Below are positions 1-11,600 of a stretch of DNA of 64,000 nucleotides, one piece after another. A program made the translations under genes and the position numbers. Origin of the DNA: Coptis chinensis (Eukaryota; Streptophyta; Magnoliopsida; Ranunculales; Ranunculaceae); contig CM027380.1 of NCBI GenBank assembly GCA_015680905.1, forward strand, positions 33,224,001-33,288,000, read 5' to 3'. Position 1 is the first letter of the stretch. Every line of letters starts with the position of its first letter. The notes below the pieces were generated by a model. It was not told where the DNA came from. It made no database searches and saw only the letters and a program-made list of their open reading frames with translations.

Positions 1-368
1 TTGATTTACACTTTTAATGTACTGCCAGCTCTTTATGTTGATTGAATAATATCTTGCAAGTCTGATAAGAAACACAGCCGCTTCAGCATACATCAAGAAC
101 AGGTGCACTCTATCTGAAATAAAGCAATGCACGACTTCAGACGACGATCATTTATTGAATTAATGCCCGGCAGCAACGCTAATGTATTAGAGAATTTTCA
201 CGTGAATCCATAAATTAAATATATATACAACGAATTTATGATACAGATAGAAATCAACCTGGTCATCACAGTTCCAATGACCACATCACATCGCAACTTA
301 GATTTTCCAGTTCAGCCATGAGAGAGAAACTAGTTCATAGACAGCACTATCACACATGAACACAATTA
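1..368 (-). other. Probable 3' UTR and flank of the RMD5 gene
   Basis: Downstream (minus strand) of the RMD5 stop codon. Read on minus, an AATAAA polyadenylation signal lies at 151-156, about 215 nt after the stop, which suits a plant 3' UTR. No ORF or RNA gene is visible. Confidence 0.5.
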
Positions 369-1523
369 TTAAAAGTAAAGCTGCCTACATTGTGCAACCG
401 TGGCTTCAAGGGGGCAGTACGGGCATTTGAACGTGCGTGTGCTGCTCTTGGAAAGTTTCACAATTGACTGCTTGCACAGCACATGACCACAGGGCATCAA
501 CATAGGCGGGTTCTCTTCACTACCTTGATCCCTGGAAACGGGACAGACAAAGATCGAGTGGAACTGAAACTCTCTACCTAAATCCAGCGGCACAGGAAGT
601 TGCTTCATTGCCAACCATTCTTGCTTCTTGGCAGCCATCACATTCGCTAGTTTCAACAGGGTTGGCAAGCCTTGCACTCCAGCCTCTATTACCACATTTA
701 ATGGGCTCTCATAAGATTGCCCCAAAAGATTGCAAAACTGCTGAGTCAACTCTTCAGCTAGGTTCTCCCAATGGGTAGGGGACAATATATTCGGATATGG
801 GGAACACTCGAGCTTGCCTGCCCATAAGAGACCACCCATGAGCTTCTGGAACTCAGCCATGTGCCCAGTAGCAAAGCGAGAAAGGTTTGTCTTTGCATAC
901 TGTAGTGCATTATCTCTTTCACCCTTCTGTAGAATCTCCACAAACTGTAACCGATGTAGCTTCAGTTCAAGAATTGAACCACTCTGCACAAGATGGTCCC
1001 GGTGGGTCGCAGCCCACTCAATCGCAGGCTCAAGGTTTCTAGATTTCATGGCCTCGAGTATTTGATACATCTCCATATAAGGAGATTTAAGGGCAACCAG
1101 TGATTCCTTGGCTTCATTCATGAAACAATCACCAAGATCAAACAGGCCTTGCCGATAGAAATGGCAGGCAATGATCTGATTTATTGTGTGCGTGTCAAAA
1201 TCAACATTCCTGTAAGCCTTGGAAATGTCTGGGTTGAAATATTTCTCAAGAAGTTTGGCATACTTACTCAACCCTACATTTAGCTCCTTCTGAGAACCTT
1301 CAAGCTGGATGAGTGGGGCAGCTTCTTTCAATTTGCCATTCAGCTCTGTAACGATGGATTGGCAATTGTCCGTGTTGGCAGGATCATTCACTCCCTGCAG
1401 TTTTGCCAATGCCTGAGCAATTTCTTGGCCAACTAGGTCAATTACTTCTTGGGTTTTAGAGTAGGACAGCTTTTGCTTCTTGGCAACACGGTCAAATGCA
1501 TCTCTGATGCTACCGAGCTCCAT
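369..1523 (-). CDS. RMD5: RMD5/RMND5 homologue, Gid-type RING E3 ligase subunit of the GID/CTLH complex
   Basis: An uninterrupted 384-residue protein, the usual length for plant RMD5. A LisH-like stretch lies near residues 108-140 and a CTLH/CRA helical region near 145-300. The C-terminal degenerate RING carries Cys327, Cys345, His347 (in PCGHVLC), Cys350, Cys367 and Cys370, then the typical short tail ending QLYF. In yeast and animals RMD5/RMND5 pairs with MAEA/GID9 to form the catalytic core of the GID/CTLH ubiquitin ligase; the plant role is inferred by homology. The start is MELGSIRDAF, 35 nt downstream of a good 3' splice site that ends a 5' UTR intron, and no earlier in-frame ATG fits. 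It is the only clearly intact host gene in the window. Confidence 0.95.
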   Translation of the reverse strand: MELGSIRDAFDRVAKKQKLSYSKTQEVIDLVGQEIAQALAKLQGVNDPANTDNCQSIVTELNGKLKEAAPLIQLEGSQKELNVGLSKYAKLLEKYFNPDISKAYRNVDFDTHTINQIIACHFYRQGLFDLGDCFMNEAKESLVALKSPYMEMYQILEAMKSRNLEPAIEWAATHRDHLVQSGSILELKLHRLQFVEILQKGERDNALQYAKTNLSRFATGHMAEFQKLMGGLLWAGKLECSPYPNILSPTHWENLAEELTQQFCNLLGQSYESPLNVVIEAGVQGLPTLLKLANVMAAKKQEWLAMKQLPVPLDLGREFQFHSIFVCPVSRDQGSEENPPMLMPCGHVLCKQSIVKLSKSSTRTFKCPYCPLEATVAQCRQLYF

Positions 1524-2374
1524 CTTCTGTTAAAAACTCAGCTGCTAGCCTTCAGAACCTGCAATGAGAGCAAATGTCAAATGATCGTGCAAGAATGCAA
1601 GAACAGGCAGAGCAAATCAATAGAGGATAAATAGACAGACATGCAAGAAAATTGTTGCCCACAGTTTCGCCAATGGAAAAACAATTTGTAAAAGCATAAA
1701 CATTTTAATGACCTTAACGAAGAATGGGGACATAATACTACTGTAAACCATCTAATATCTCAACAAATCGTAAAACATTGTCAAACAAAAGACCACTTCT
1801 AATCCACTCACTCTGGAAAGAGGCCCTCGTCGACAAAGAAGAGATGCAAAACTGAAGCAGTCAAAGACAAGGCGTACTTCCTTTTCTTGATAGAAATAAT
1901 AGTAGAAATATATTCAATCCTAAGGTAGGAAGTTCAGACGTGTGTAAACTATGAAAGGAGATTCCAACAGTGGCAAGAAATTATCTTAATCAAAGTTCAT
2001 TTCTTCCAATATTTTGTGTTAGAAGAATTTCTGTTCATGTTTCACTTTTCTGGCTGCTTCCAATGCACAACTTCTAAGAAGCTTCACTTATCAGTCCTTA
2101 AGAACGATCCAGTCTCTGTAATTTCTGTACTAAACGACTGTGCAACCATTTGACCACGCACCGTTGCCTACATTATTCCATCAACCAGAGACTGTTCAGC
2201 TTGGAGACTTGATGCGGTTATGAGTACGACCGGGCGCAATTAGAAAAAACATATACTATCTAAGGACGTGGAAAACCTAAGCAAAATTATCCAACTTCAC
2301 CAACTCCCATCAACTTTATATGTAAGTGGATAAACAAAGCCTTCACTTGAGACTTTGACATACTTCCTAGTTAC

Positions 2375-2382
2375 TATAAATA
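2375..2382 (+). promoter_or_regulatory. TATA box in front of the PR-10-like fragment
   Basis: TATAAATA lies about 100 nt upstream of the ATG at 2478, followed by a C/A-rich leader. This is the normal spacing for a plant TATA promoter with a short 5' UTR, so promoter and exon start look like one intact unit. Confidence 0.45.
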
Positions 2383-2477
2383 CCCTTTCCCTCATAAGCA
2401 TAACTATCACTCAAACCCAACTTCCAACGGAAACCAATTTATATATCCTTACTTCTGTTGCTTAGTTTCTAGCTAAC

Positions 2478-2723
2478 ATGGGTCTCACTGGTTACAATGA
2501 TGAGATTGTATCTCCAGTTCCTGCAAATAAAATGTTGAAGGCTTCAGTCTTTGACGTGCACCACTTAGCGCCCACAGTCATGCCTGAAATTGTCAAGAGT
2601 GCATCTCTTCAAGGCGATTTTGCATTATGTTTCAACGTCACGAATATACCTATATATTTTGAGAAGACAGAATTCTCTAAACTGCAAGCTACAGCCGTCT
2701 CTCTATTCATTTCTGCAAGCTGA
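2478..2723 (+). pseudogene. PR-10 / Bet v 1-like protein, truncated
   Basis: An 81-residue ORF. The first 45 or so residues resemble the start of the PR-10/Bet v 1/major latex protein family: MGLTGYNDEIVSPVPANKM, then a segment like the family's LxPKVMPxxIKSxxxxxGD. Family members are about 155-160 aa with an intron near codon 62. Here the glycine-rich loop (GxGGxG) and most of the beta-sheet are missing; after GD the chain runs into an unrelated or C-terminal-like tail ending FISAS. AATAAA follows near 2754. It has its own TATA box and lies antisense within the RMD5 5' UTR intron. Likely a deletion-truncated copy rather than a working ligand-binding protein; the residual match is short, so this call is moderate. 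Confidence 0.5.
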
Positions 2724-3169
2724 CGAGTCATTATTTATTCCAACCACCTATTAATAAAATAAATTCGATTTGTGTAAATCCTACCACATTTATCTTTATT
2801 TGTAATTGGAATTGGGAGTTGACCATATCACACGTGACAATACCAACAAAGATTAACTAATTTACAACGAATTGAAATACTAGCAGTAAAATAATGACAC
2901 GGAATACTAAATGGAATTTGGGGACAAGTCTAGAGTAATGGGAAATCGAACAAACTAATCCCTCAATCGATACTTTAACCAATGGGAAAGTATCTGATTA
3001 TTATGGTCGAATAAACGCAGATCTGAAATAAGAAATACAACCCAACATAGAAGAGATAAAGATTAGGGTTTCACCATTAGCACATAATAGAGAGAGAAAA
3101 AAACTCACCAGAGAGAGAAAGTGAGAGAGAGAAAAGAAACGAAGGAGTTGTTGTCAAACCTATCAGGAG

Positions 3170-4400
3170 GAGGCCTAAATGGCTTGGCGTGGTATTTAGT
3201 TGGCTTCAAGTTTAGCCTTCGTCATATGGATTTTATACTCGGCTTCAAATTAGCCCAAAACTATTCGGCCCAAACCAAATAACAGAACTGAAACCAAACT
3301 GAATAATGGTCGGTTCGGTTTTGGTTTTGGAAATTGAAAAACCGACAAAACTGGGCTTTGTTAAGAGTTCGAGGAGAATGGTCAACCAAATCCACATGCA
3401 CGGAGCACGAAAATGAAACAAAGAGAGGGAAGTTTTAGTTGATTACTAGCATCATGCACGTAATTACGATACAGATTTATAGAACAGGGCAGCGAAATGC
3501 AGAAAAATAGGATATTTAAAAAGGTTCTTACATCCAAACTAAACCTGTTCCTTTATAACCAATTGAAGATAGAAAATCTACACAGGACTGAAATGTCAGA
3601 AATTCAATTTTTACATTGACTTAAGAAACTATAACTCTTCACAACACGAAAAATACGTGCAAGATTGTTTTAGCTTTATCTAGTTCCATATCAATGCTCT
3701 CTTTTTGCTTTGAGAAATGGTTAGAAAAAAAGTGAGCCTTTGAATCAGATATCCCACTCCACTTATGTGGAAACGTCTTCTTTAAACATTTTGGCATCAA
3801 CACCTTTAACATCACTATTTTTTACTTTTAAATTAGCTCCTAAGATCCCAGCTTTGGCTCTGCAAGTGACTCGGTTGGCCTTTTTCATTTTCCTTGTTAT
3901 ATGAGTGAGTGCACCTTGCAGCTATGATAGCTCTTCGTTCTTGGGGCTGAAATGCATCAGCTGTAGGTTAGATTATAATAATTTTGGGAAGATAAAACAA
4001 AAACCAGTGGGTAACAAAGAAAAGAAGAGGCATTACCCTGCTTTTCTTTTTCCTTAGCTTCATATGACGAAGAAATTGCTCATACGATTTCTGCAACTCC
4101 CCAGCTAGCTCTGCAAGACTGTTCAAGTAGTTTAGACAAAGATATTGCTTCAGTGGAACAATTACTGATACATACGGTTTAACACAAAATTTAACTAAAC
4201 CAACGATTATTAACCACAACATATCTTTCTATGAACCTATTACTTTACCGAAAAAATTAAGGAAACAAAAAGAGACGAAGGTGGTCAAAATGCTCTTTAT
4301 AAAAACTCTATGTCATAGCGTGGTTTTCTGCCAAGACTCAACAGTCAACAGATATGTAGCAAACAACTCCAACTGATATGTAGGGAACCAAGTATGGCCG
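3170..4400. other. Intergenic, no clear gene; one candidate exon
   Basis: AT-rich DNA upstream of RMD5. The only coding-like stretch is minus 4038-4118 (81 nt), framed by TTGAACAG|TC and AGCAG|GTAATG. It encodes a charged helix starting SLAELAGELQKSYEQF. I do not recognise it. Joining it to the next downstream piece gives an immediate stop, so it may be a relic. Confidence 0.2.
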
Positions 4401-4401
4401 A

Positions 4402-4544
4402 CACCTCACATATTTTTGTAATCCTTTCCCGTGGAAACACCTCACATATTTTTGTAATCCTTTCCCATGGAAACACCTCACATATTTTTGTAATCCTTTC
4501 CCGTGGAAACACCTCACATATTTTTGTAATCCTTTCCCGTGGAA
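4402..4544. repeat. 36-bp tandem repeat, four copies
   Basis: Four head-to-tail units start at 4402, 4438, 4474 and 4510. They are almost identical (one G/A difference in unit 2; the last unit diverges in its final bases). Because 36 is a multiple of three, the minus strand stays open across the array as a 12-residue repeat (RERITKICEVFP). No sign that it is translated. Confidence 0.9.
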
Positions 4545-5165
4545 TCAGATGAAATTGGAAACCATTGGCTGCTGATAACGAAAACTCCATGTAAAACAAT
4601 AGATGGTGAACAATATCTTACCGAAACACTTTATAATTGAGGAAAAGAAGTAAAGAGTAAAGTTAAGTGTCAAAAAAGTATTACCTGATAAAAGACCACA
4701 AGGATATGGGGTCATGGTGTCCTTGAAATAGATATTGCATAAGCAACAGACTAAGTACCACATGTTTTTAAGACTCCACATCCTAATTTTCAACTACAAC
4801 TACAGAAGTGCTGAAAAAGTACAATGAAGTAGGACATTATGAAGACATTATAACTAATGTTCTCATCACACACTGAAATATGTCAACCCTCAAAAGTTAT
4901 GGGCACCTTTTGGGAAAGTCACTAAAGTATGCAAAACATAATGTGTAAAAAAATCCCAACAACCCAAGTAAAGATGTGGTGGCTGGTAAGATTCAAGTTC
5001 GAAAATTATGTATAGAGACATGACCATCAAGTTTGAAATAAAGAGACGTAGGAAAATATCATATAATATATTCTAATCTACCCATTTGAATTAATCAAAC
5101 AATAGTAAATTGGTGCACCATTTCTCACCATCAGTTCCAATTCTGTCTTCTAATAGTCACCTAGC

Positions 5166-8100
5166 TCAATCAAGCTGTTTGGCAATTAAAGTTTTATCAG
5201 AGTCAATGAGGTATTGAAACCTTTTGCCGCCCCACCATGAAGGGGTGATCAAGTACAAATTCAGCTTCATTGGATTGTTCTCGTGAGCTTGAATTTTGCA
5301 ATGAAGATAGTGACAGTGTAATTTAAACTACACAACATTAATAGCTCAGTAGGCAGTTGTGGTGCACAACGCTTAGCCACTACATCAAGATAAGAGAGTC
5401 AATCATCATTGTAAAGTTGCTACGAAGTTTTTTAGAAAATCTATGATTTATATTAATTAAAACATGGTATATGGGCAAAGAACAGTGTAGGCCAAAGCCT
5501 ACAGTTGGAATATCGAACCACATACGTGGATACTTAAGACTATTGAGCATTTTGTGTGTTGGAGAGCAAGAAAGCTAGTGTGACACAAACTAACAACAGC
5601 TCAAAATATACTGCTAGAAAGGTGTTATTAAGAAAAGATAAAATATGCAAAGAAAGAATTAGTAAATAATAAAGTGCTGAAATCTTACAGTCTTCCACAA
5701 AGAACCACTCCCAAAGGATTTTCATCTGCGATAGTTAGAAGTGGTCATGAACATCAAGAAACACATGTTTTAGACATCTGTAATTTTGTTTCTTACCTGG
5801 CTTTTGTCACCCCAAATGTGAGTTGTCCAGTTTATGCGCAGTTCATAAGAGGGTGTGCAAATCAAATATGTTTGTACAACATTAAGTCCAGAGAATATAT
5901 TTAGAAAAGAACATGGAACTAGTGGAAGACATGGCCTGTAATATTGAGGGATTGATAGAGTTCTCAGGCTGAATAATGATCAATATTGACATCTTTTTTT
6001 AGGCAGAAGCTTATATACCTCATGAAAATGTAACTATTCTGCCAGAACTTGAAACTTCTGCTTTTTCAAGACAAAACTCATAAACTTTGTGGCAGATTTA
6101 ACTGCAGAGGGAGGACTTCTTTCCTATTCATTTAAATGCAAGAGTATGAAGAGGGTATGGGAGGGAACTCTAGAACGAAGCCATTCCAACCATATTTTAC
6201 TTCCCTTGCTTGGGTAGAGAATGTCACCAAAGAAGGAAAACATGTTTGCATTCAGAGATATTGATGTAGATTAAACTGGCGAAACTTTAGTTTATCAAAT
6301 CTACTCTTGAATTAAACAAAACAACTAAAACTAAAACAAATCTTTATTTCTCTCTGAAATATTCCCAATAACACAACTCTCCCTGAACCCTAATTACCAA
6401 CCCATTATTTATACTAATCCTAAAAACTATAAACCAATAGGAACACGACATGTGTCAACAACTAAAATAGAATAACTTAAACTAGTGGGCTCACGACCCA
6501 TGGGTTTGGACTCAGCTAAGGGGCACACACGTATAACACTTACCAGACGAACTAATGTTCTGCATCATTCTCCCCAATTTGAAAAGAACTCGTCTCGAGT
6601 TTGTATACGCAATTGACTGTAGCTGATGCCCATCACTCTTCTACTGTTCAAACGAATTCGACCTCGAATTTTGCCCAAATAATTACTCGCAAGAATAAGA
6701 ATGTACCATAATGTATGCAAGTTTGCAAAATCACAATCATGATTTCTCTGCTCTATGGGAATACTACCACATCCTAAAACAGCAAATACGCATACCTCCA
6801 ATTGTAACTTTAGATGCACAAAACTAAAGAGCCTTGTATAATTAATATCAAAATCCTCCCAAACCGGATCGGCATACTCAACAAAAAGATTCCCAGACAA
6901 AGAGGGAGTAGTGACACAAAATTCAGATTCATCTGCTCCGTATTCATCAAATGTTGGTGGAGTATCTAAAAAACTATCATGGTCCTCCTCTGGACAAACA
7001 TCAAAAATAGGAGGGGAATCCCAATCAACACAGTTTAACTCCATATTACAGCCTTCACCAACAAATAAATCCTCAGTAGAAGAAAAAGTATAACAAGTCA
7101 TAACGGGCATAAAAGTGGATGCATCATGGCTGTCCACTGTAGTGTTTGATGCGGCTTGAATAGGGCTTGCTGTCTCGATTTCTGGTTTTTTAGCATACTT
7201 ATTTTTCTCATGTGATGTAAGAGAGAAAAACATACAAAATTCCCGTGCTTTAGCCAAGAATGTCGTACACATAGTGGTTTCTATATCTGGGGGTTTGAGC
7301 GGTTCCAAGATTAATTTCCTACCGTTATGCAAGAATGAGTGAGTGTTCTTGGCGCCATCATGAATACTCCTGTGATCAAACTGCCAAGGACGCCCTAGTA
7401 GGAGATGACAAATGTCCATTGGAACAACAGTGCACATTATTGTATCTTTCGTAAGGTCCTATAGGCAGTAGAACTAAACATTGATGATTGACTGCCACTG
7501 GATCTCCTTTTTTAAACCATTGGATAAAAAATGGTTTAGGATGTTTAGTGGTCTGTAGTCCTAGTTTATCGACCATCTCTTGGGAAACTACATTATCAGT
7601 AGAACCACCATCAATAACAACAGTACACAACTTACCTTTACTGATACATCTGGTTCTGAAAATAGAATGGCGCTTCTATGTCTCCTTATCTCCTTATCAC
7701 CCTCCCCAATGATCATTGCTAGTGTTGCAACTAAAGAGAAGTGTTGCTGACATTACTGGGTCTTGTGGATGTTGTTTCGGGGAACTCTGAGCTAACGGTT
7801 TTGCTTGAACAGTTGAAGTCAGCGCTGTTCTTAACACGGTGTCCTCAGTACTTGGTGTTTCCCACAAAGGCTCACCTAGATTGGGATTAGACGCATCCCA
7901 ATCAATTTCAGCGCCAGTACCCCATCCTACATCCCAGTCGTCTTCATCAAACTGATTTAACTCTGATTCTGTCATGCCAGTCAGATCTATCGACATAGCT
8001 CTGTAAAGATTGAAACTTTAATCTTTAGAAGTAAAGATAATCGTTTTTTTTTTTTTTTCTTGAAAGAAGAAAAATTGAATCTCCGACGAGAAAAGAAGCA

Positions 8101-8672
8101 AAAGATTGAAATTTAATTTCGGGTGAACAGTAACGCGATGAACAGTACCACAATGAACAATGTTTCGTGAACAGTAACACGAAAAATTAAAACGAATAAG
8201 AAAAAAGAAAAATGGGATTTTTCTCAGGAACGATTCGTGCTCCGATACCAAATGATGTAGATTAAACTGGCAGAAGCTTCAGTTTCTCAAATCTACTCTT
8301 GAATTAAACAAAACAACTAAAACTAAAACAAATTTTTATTTCTCTCTGAAATATTCTCAATAACACAACTCTCCCTAAACCCTAATTACCATCCCATTAT
8401 TTATAATAATCCTAAAAACTATAACCAATAAGAACACAACATGTGTCAACAACTAAAATAGAATAACTTAAACTAGTGGGCTCACGACCCATGGGCTTGG
8501 ACTCAGCTAAAAGGCGCACACGTATAACACTTGACAGACAAACTAATGCTCTGCATCAGATATGATTTTACCAAAATGACAAATTACGTTTATGATCTAC
8601 TCACTTGAATGGAGGTTCTGTTGAGACGTCTAAGACTGAATATTGTTTGGCTCTATTCTTGCCCATCTTCAT
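5166..8672 (-). CDS. Possible small spliced gene of unknown function (four candidate exons)
   Basis: Hand-built model. Exon 1 is 8605-8672 (MKMGKNRAKQYSVL...) with donor GTGAGT. Exon 2 is 5797-5935, between ATTACAG and the strong donor GTAAGA, containing SYELRINWTTHIWGDK. Exon 3 is 5689-5725 with donor GTAAGA. Exon 4 is 5166-5287, containing LITPSWWGGKRFQYLIDSDK and ending TGA. All three junctions keep phase, giving about 122 residues. I recognise no family. Intron 1 would contain the LTR retrotransposon at 6262-8558 on the same strand; without it the intron would be about 370 bp. A further well-spliced minus candidate exon lies at 4685-4721. By-eye splice sites are permissive, so this is only a lead. 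Confidence 0.2.
6262..6567 (-). repeat. 3' LTR of the short gypsy element
   Basis: The downstream LTR in element orientation, preceded on minus by the polypurine tract. It matches 8253-8558 over its whole length with scattered substitutions and is exactly the same length. Confidence 0.95.
6569..7996 (-). pseudogene. Gag-pol remnant with retropepsin-like domain
   Basis: In order on minus: an acidic leader starting MSIDLTGMTESELNQF (ORF 7697-7996); a plant gypsy protease region with CTVVIDGGSTDNVVS (active-site DGGS near 7601-7615) and KLGLQTTKHPKPF; then VPMDICHLLLGRPWQFD after a frameshift near 7430; and a long acidic tail resembling the end of a pol product. The DGGS site and HLLLGRPWQFD are diagnostic of plant Ty3/gypsy protease. 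Reverse transcriptase and integrase are absent, so this is an internal deletion derivative. The frameshift separates the two halves of the protease. Confidence 0.8.
8241..8252 (-). other. Primer-binding site of the short gypsy element
   Basis: Read on minus, TGGTATCGGAGC begins one or two bases inside the upstream LTR. It matches TGGTATCAGAGC, the complement of plant initiator-Met tRNA 3' ends, at 11 of 12 positions. Confidence 0.8.
8253..8558 (-). repeat. 5' LTR of the short gypsy element
   Basis: The upstream LTR in element orientation, next to the primer-binding site, and flanked at 8559-8563 by the GATAT duplication. Confidence 0.95.
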
Positions 8673-11600
8673 GATTTGTGTAACCCAGCGAAAAACATGA
8701 ATAACCACCATTTAACCCTCTTAATTGGGTCCACAACCAATGCACAACTCTTTAATTCAAAGCTTCAAAACTCTGCAAAACATAATCGAATTATAAGAGA
8801 AATTTGCAACGCAAATCAAAAACGAAAAAAAAAACTCTTAAAAATGAGACAATGAAGAATCAGCACATCCACTAATATGGATCATGAAACCTTCGCGTAA
8901 CAATATCCAAAAAAGCGAAGATATGAATTTAGAAGCCAATAATATTTTCAACATGTGGTCCATTCCAACGAAGTCCACTAAAAAATAAGACTGATATGGA
9001 ATACAAAAAGTTCCACTATAATAAGAACGAAAGTATGCTTTGTATTGACTTAAGAACACGACAGAATAAAGAATTTCAATGGAGAAGTTCACTCTCAAAA
9101 TCAATCTAAACATATCTTACTAGTGTTCGGCCATGGATTCTTCAAATTCTCAAGAGCACAAACCTAATGAATATGTTACAGAAGAATGCAAATAATAGAC
9201 CGTATTTGAGGAAATGCAAAAGATGGATTGATTTGTAGCTAAAAGAGCCAAATCCCTTATGTTATACTACAAACAAAGCATAGGCATAAGATTAAATAAG
9301 CTACTGCAGGGATCCTGATTCGAAGGAACATTTGAAATGAGCACTTTCGATTAAAGAAAAACGCATTCACCCACCAATCTTCGACATTGTTCTATAACTC
9401 TCTACACCCAAAACTAATGATAAGGTATACTTTATATTCAAATATGCCAAGATACTTGAGGGTTAACAGATGAGTCATAGAAAATAGACATGATCAATTT
9501 TTTTTAAGGACGCTTGTTATATGATCTCATGATAACCTGTTCTGCAATTACTTTTAGAAATAAATATATTAAGTATCAGCGAGATGAAACAAATATACCG
9601 ACAATGTCAGATCGTGAATGTAAAATATGGTAACATCAAGCAGTTAAAGCACAATAAGAGTACAAATGCCTAAAACCAAAACTGTTAAAAAAACATATAA
9701 AACCAATACCGGATGCAATAACCAATTAAATTGTGATTATATTGCCCAACGTCCTAAGAATTTCATAATAAACCTCAATTCATATAAAAAGTATCGTTAA
9801 ACCTCTCTCACCTAGTTCAATGATAAGTGGCAACTGATTAAACTCCTTGAAAACAGCTTTTGCCCTCTTCTAGTACCTGCCGAGTAACAAAGATTGATAG
9901 TAAACACAAAGGGTGGAAGAAATTAATCAGCTATATATATATGAACAGACCATTTGCTATTTTTCTTTTACATTCTTATGAGTATTCCTTTATGTGCAAA
10001 CAGTAGCGCTCGAAGATTGAAGATAGAGTGAAAGCTGGAGACTTTGCGGACGCAAAGAGAGGAATACTCCTGAACAGTAGAGATAATACCTTTTACATAG
10101 TGAAAAGACTGTAATACCCCCAAAATAGATAGTGAAATGACTAAAATGCCCCTAGGACGTACACCAAAATTACTATATATATATATATATAGTAAGATAT
10201 TTCATCGTAAGATAGCAACAGTAAAAGAATGCACATAAACCATTTAATAGACAATCATGCCCAAAAGGTAAAATCTATAATCCTAAGAGTTTAAACATGA
10301 CTAGTGAATGTCTTGAACAGTTAAAATAATTTTGATTAGACAAAAAACATATACATCCACAAAAAAGAGAAAATAACATTCATACCCAATTATTGGGCAT
10401 AGTTTTTGGAACAAAGATCCCCCGAGAACAGATGGCTTGAGTAGGTAATATAAAACTGTAAATGCAATAAGCCAATAAGTAAAAGATAGTCAGAAAAACA
10501 CAAAAGAAAGTATGGGAAAGACACCATGTAATGCCTATGAATTGAAACAAATTCATTTATTTAACTTCAAAGATACAAACATATGACCCAACCAATTGCT
10601 TCCCTTGAAGCTACTTGCCACTGATCACGGAAAGGTTTAATTACCAATGCAACTGATAACAGACATATCCCAAAAACATACTTTAATGGCTCCAAGTATA
10701 TAGCAATATGTATTATATATGCCTAGACGTATACTGTGATTTTTTAAAGAGCATACAAAATGGGTATACCATGTTATCTATAGCATGAATCTAACTAATA
10801 AATAAAACATACACCAAATTATTATAATAAATTCAACCTTAAATTGTAGAAATAAATTACAAAGAATGTATTCAACTATTACCCACAACAAATCTCTCCA
10901 AAAAAGGCAAAGTTCTTAATCAAATGACTATACAATATGGAAAGATTGTATTACCTATACAATAATCTGGAAGAATACAAACCTAATTAATTAAAAACTA
11001 TGATTAGGCTAATATGAAAACCCAACAAATGGATTCAATCATATGGTCAACTGGTGCACCAACACAAAAACGTTATCAATTTAAGTACACATGATTTCAT
11101 TGTAAAATTTAGCCACCAATCCATCAAAAATCAGATTATAGAAACTTGGAACTAACACAACAACAAACATAATATGGATGAAAAGAAAACAAATCAACAG
11201 ACATGGAGAGTGATCGACAGGACGAACCTTCGATTAACTTCTCATATTTGTACCAACCTTTTGTCGAAGTTTTGAATAATAAGCTCACTGCTAATAAAAT
11301 GGATCTTCCATTTATTTGGATTTTTTTTTTTTCCAAATCATGAAAGCTTCATATCGATCTTCTCTGCGAATCGGGTCTGGAACAATATTGTGTAGTCCAT
11401 AATTGGGTATTTTTTTGAGGCCAGAGTGAGAAGAGAGAGTTGGGTTTCCTTCCCTTCGTACTCTCTCTCTCTAGAATTTTCGTTTTTGTTCTATTCTTGT
11501 GAAAAGACAAAAATGCCCTTGTGACACGAATTTTCCTGTTCCTCATACCCCTCGTTTTTCTAATATAGTAAGATATAGTAAGATATATTATTGTAAAATA

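Larger units (their letters stand above)
1559..3108 (-). other. Intron in the 5' UTR of RMD5
   Basis: Read on minus, TCTCTG|GTGAGT at 3108 is a strong donor. The pyrimidine-rich CTCTCATTGCAG|GTTC at 1559 is a strong acceptor 35 nt before the RMD5 ATG. Upstream (about 3109-3165) is a CT-rich leader typical of plant 5' UTRs. Splicing is inferred by eye. The intron, about 1.55 kb, holds a PR-10-like fragment on the opposite strand. Confidence 0.55.
6262..8558 (-). mobile_element. Short Ty3/gypsy-type LTR retrotransposon, complete but non-autonomous
   Basis: Two 306-bp LTRs (6262-6567 and 8253-8558) start TGATG and end CATCA. They are flanked by the perfect 5-bp target-site duplication GATAT (6257-6261 and 8559-8563). 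On minus, the primer-binding site TGGTATCGGAGC follows the upstream LTR, one base from the common plant initiator-Met tRNA site; the purine tract TTGGGGAGAA abuts the other LTR. The roughly 1.7 kb interior has a retropepsin relic but no reverse transcriptase, RNase H or integrase, so mobilisation would need help in trans. The LTRs differ at a modest number of sites, so the insertion is not brand new. Confidence 0.95.

Noticed and set aside
3290..3360. CGGTTCGGTTTTGG-rich segment as a transposon end
   Set aside because: Simple imperfect repeat; no partner end or target duplication.
4345..4599. 84-aa ORF with RERITKICEVFP repeats as a protein gene
   Set aside because: Open frame is a by-product of the 36-bp tandem repeat; no support outside the array.
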